Source of the DNA: Kitasatospora sp052076145
GTDB lineage: Bacteria > Actinomycetota > Actinomycetes > Streptomycetales > Streptomycetaceae
Length of the DNA stretch: 64,000 bases
Direction of reading: 5' to 3'
Assembly (NCBI RefSeq): GCF_052076145.1
Contig: NZ_CP197246.1
Span: 1,860,001-1,924,000, forward strand
Positions 62,529 to 64,000 of the stretch are shown piece by piece (the stretch's first letter is position 1; each line of letters opens with the position of its first letter). The notes under the pieces were generated by a model. The model did no database searches and had not been told where the DNA came from. It saw only the letters and a program-made list of their open reading frames with translations. Both the position numbers and the translations under genes were made by a program.

Positions 62529-63814
62529 TGTCACTCAAGTTGGCAATCGTCGGGGGCGGTTCGACCTACACCCCGGAGCTGATCGACGGCTTCGCCCGGC
62601 TCCGCGACACCCTCCCGATCGCCGAGCTGGTGCTCATCGACCCGGCCGCCGACCGGCTGGAACTGATCGGCGGCCTGGCCCGCCGGATCTTCGCCAAGCA
62701 GGGCCACGGCGGCACCGTCACCACCACCACCGACCTCGCGGCCGGCGTCGAGGGCGCGGACGCCGTACTGCTCCAGCTCCGGGTCGGCGGACAGGCCGCC
62801 CGCGACCAGGACGAGACCTGGCCACTGGAGTGCGGCTGCGTCGGCCAGGAGACCACCGGCGCGGGCGGGTTGGCCAAGGCGCTGCGCACCGTGCCGGTCG
62901 TGCTCGACATCGCCGAGCAGGTCCGCCGGGCCAACCCCGACGCCTGGATCGTCGACTTCACCAACCCCGTCGGCATCGTCACCCGCGCCCTGCAGACCGC
63001 CGGGCACAAGGCCGTCGGCCTGTGCAACGTCGCGATCGGCTTCCAGCGCAAGTTCGCCGGCCACCTCGGCGTCGACCCCGAGCTGATCCGCCTCGACCAC
63101 GTCGGCCTCAACCACCTCACCTGGGAGCGCGGCGTCACCCTGCTCGACTCCCCCGGCGCCACCACCGGCCGCGAGGTGCTGCCCGAGCTGCTCGGCGGCT
63201 TCGGCCGGGAGATCGCCGAGGACCTGCTGCTGCCGCTGCAGGTGATCCAGCGGCTCGGCGTGGTGCCCTCGTACTACCTGCGCTACTTCTACCAGCACGA
63301 CCAGGTCGTCGAGGAGTTGAAGGTCAAGGGCTCCCGCGCGTCGGCCGTCGCGGCGATCGAGCGCGAGCTCCTGGAGATGTACGCCGACCCGGCGCTCGAC
63401 ACCAAGCCGGAGCTGCTCGGCAAGCGCGGCGGCGCGTTCTACTCCGAGGCCGCCGTCCAGCTGATCGCCGCGCTGCTCGGCACCGGCGGCACCCACTCCG
63501 TCCAGGTGGTCAACACCCGCAACGACGGCATCCTGCCCTTCCTCCCCGACGACGCGGTCATCGAGGTGCCCGCCGAGGTGGACGCCGCCGGAGTCCGGCC
63601 GCTCCCGCAGCGGCCCGTCGAACCGCTCTACGCGGGCCTGATCGCCGCCGTCACGGCGTACGAGCAGCTCGCCCTGGAGGCGGCCCTCAAGGGCGGGCGC
63701 GACCGGGTCTTCGACGCCCTGCTCGCCCACCCGCTGGTCGGCCAGCTGGACCTCGCGGACCAGCTCACCGACCGGCTGCTGGCACACAACCGCGCACACC
63801 TCGGCTGGGCGTGA
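62528..63814 (+). CDS. GH4 family 6-phospho-beta-glucosidase-like enzyme
   Basis: The 428-residue product starts at ATG 62528, overlapping the permease stop. GH4 enzymes cleave glycosidic bonds by an NAD- and Mn-dependent redox mechanism. Visible are the dinucleotide-binding N-terminus LKLAIVGGGSTYTPELIDG, GCVGQETTGAGG, DFTNPVGIVTRAL, and the metal ligands Cys in GLCNVAIG and His in VGLNHLTWERG. The family member most similar by motif hydrolyses 6-phospho-beta-glucosides. Because an ABC system imports unphosphorylated sugar, a kinase is needed first, and the next gene is such a kinase. Confidence 0.9.
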   Translation: MSLKLAIVGGGSTYTPELIDGFARLRDTLPIAELVLIDPAADRLELIGGLARRIFAKQGHGGTVTTTTDLAAGVEGADAVLLQLRVGGQAARDQDETWPLECGCVGQETTGAGGLAKALRTVPVVLDIAEQVRRANPDAWIVDFTNPVGIVTRALQTAGHKAVGLCNVAIGFQRKFAGHLGVDPELIRLDHVGLNHLTWERGVTLLDSPGATTGREVLPELLGGFGREIAEDLLLPLQVIQRLGVVPSYYLRYFYQHDQVVEELKVKGSRASAVAAIERELLEMYADPALDTKPELLGKRGGAFYSEAAVQLIAALLGTGGTHSVQVVNTRNDGILPFLPDDAVIEVPAEVDAAGVRPLPQRPVEPLYAGLIAAVTAYEQLALEAALKGGRDRVFDALLAHPLVGQLDLADQLTDRLLAHNRAHLGWA

Positions 63815-63879
63815 ACCCGGCGCGACACAGGCGCCACCTCCCGGCCGGGGCGGCCGGGACACGTACGAGCGAGGGCCAG

Positions 63880-64000
63880 ATGGACCATCAGCACACCGAA
63901 CAACTAGCCGGCGTCCTCGCCATCGACGCCGGGAACAGCAAGACCGACGTCGCCCTGGTCAGCGCCGAGGGCATCGTCCTCGGCAGCGCCCGGGGTGGCG
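63880..64000 (+). CDS. BadF/BadG-type sugar (N-acetylglucosamine) kinase, 5' part only
   Basis: ATG 63880 follows GAGGG and reads MDHQHTEQLAGVLAIDAGNSKTDVALVSAEG before the window ends. The AIDAGNSKTDVALV phosphate-binding loop is typical of N-acetylglucosamine kinases of the BadF/BadG/BcrA/BcrD ATPase group. An in-frame GTG at 63811, overlapping the glycosidase stop, is an alternative start. By context it may phosphorylate the imported sugar for the GH4 enzyme. Confidence 0.75.
   Translation, partial: MDHQHTEQLAGVLAIDAGNSKTDVALVSAEGIVLGSARGG

Overview
The window is very G+C-rich, with long antisense shadow frames, frequent GTG/TTG starts and strong GGAGG-type ribosome binding sites. Its gene content (Rok7B7-type regulator beside xylFGH, dxs, pepN, malQ, many secreted multi-domain proteins) points to a chromosome of the family Streptomycetaceae (Streptomyces or Kitasatospora). 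No rRNA, tRNA or CRISPR array was seen.

Left part (1-26.1 kb). Two secreted proteins, one cut by the window edge, are followed by a small unexplained locus: a 62-residue exported peptide carrying NGIGWD twice, a coupled 93-residue partner, and a divergent TrmB/LuxR-like regulator behind an 11-bp inverted repeat. Then come a GT-C membrane glycosyltransferase, dxs (MEP isoprenoid pathway), a secreted Pro/Ala-tailed protein, the xylose-type importer xylFGH with its ROK regulator, aminopeptidase N, an OmpR-type two-component system, an apparent extracellular flavin electron-transfer module (ferric-reductase-like membrane protein, FMN-binding protein, ApbE), a small membrane protein and the 4-alpha-glucanotransferase malQ.

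Middle (26.1-39.4 kb) is a mobile-element landing zone. It holds an IS1634-like transposase, the remnant of a tyrosine integrase, and a translationally coupled trio (tyrosine recombinase, small DNA-binding protein, and an 810-residue protein with 16 CxxC motifs and a degenerate recombinase fold). A GNAT acetyltransferase follows, then a nested set of insertion sequences: an IS21-type element split by an IS3-type element, which is itself split by an IS4-type element. Both older elements also carry single-base frameshifts.

Polymorphic toxin locus (38.8-51.5 kb). A 2392-residue RHS/YD-repeat protein with a signal sequence, a Hint domain and a variable C-terminal toxin-like tip is coupled (TAATG overlap) to a candidate immunity gene. 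A divergent 1328-residue LamG-type secreted protein is its likely companion. The toxin tip and immunity gene are visibly less G+C-rich than the RHS core.

Right part (51.6-64 kb) returns to core-type genes: a secreted GH84-like beta-N-acetylglucosaminidase, an HNH endonuclease, an MscS channel, and a sugar operon (ROK regulator, lipoprotein binding protein, two permeases, GH4 glycosidase, and the start of a BadF/BadG-type sugar kinase) that continues past the window edge.
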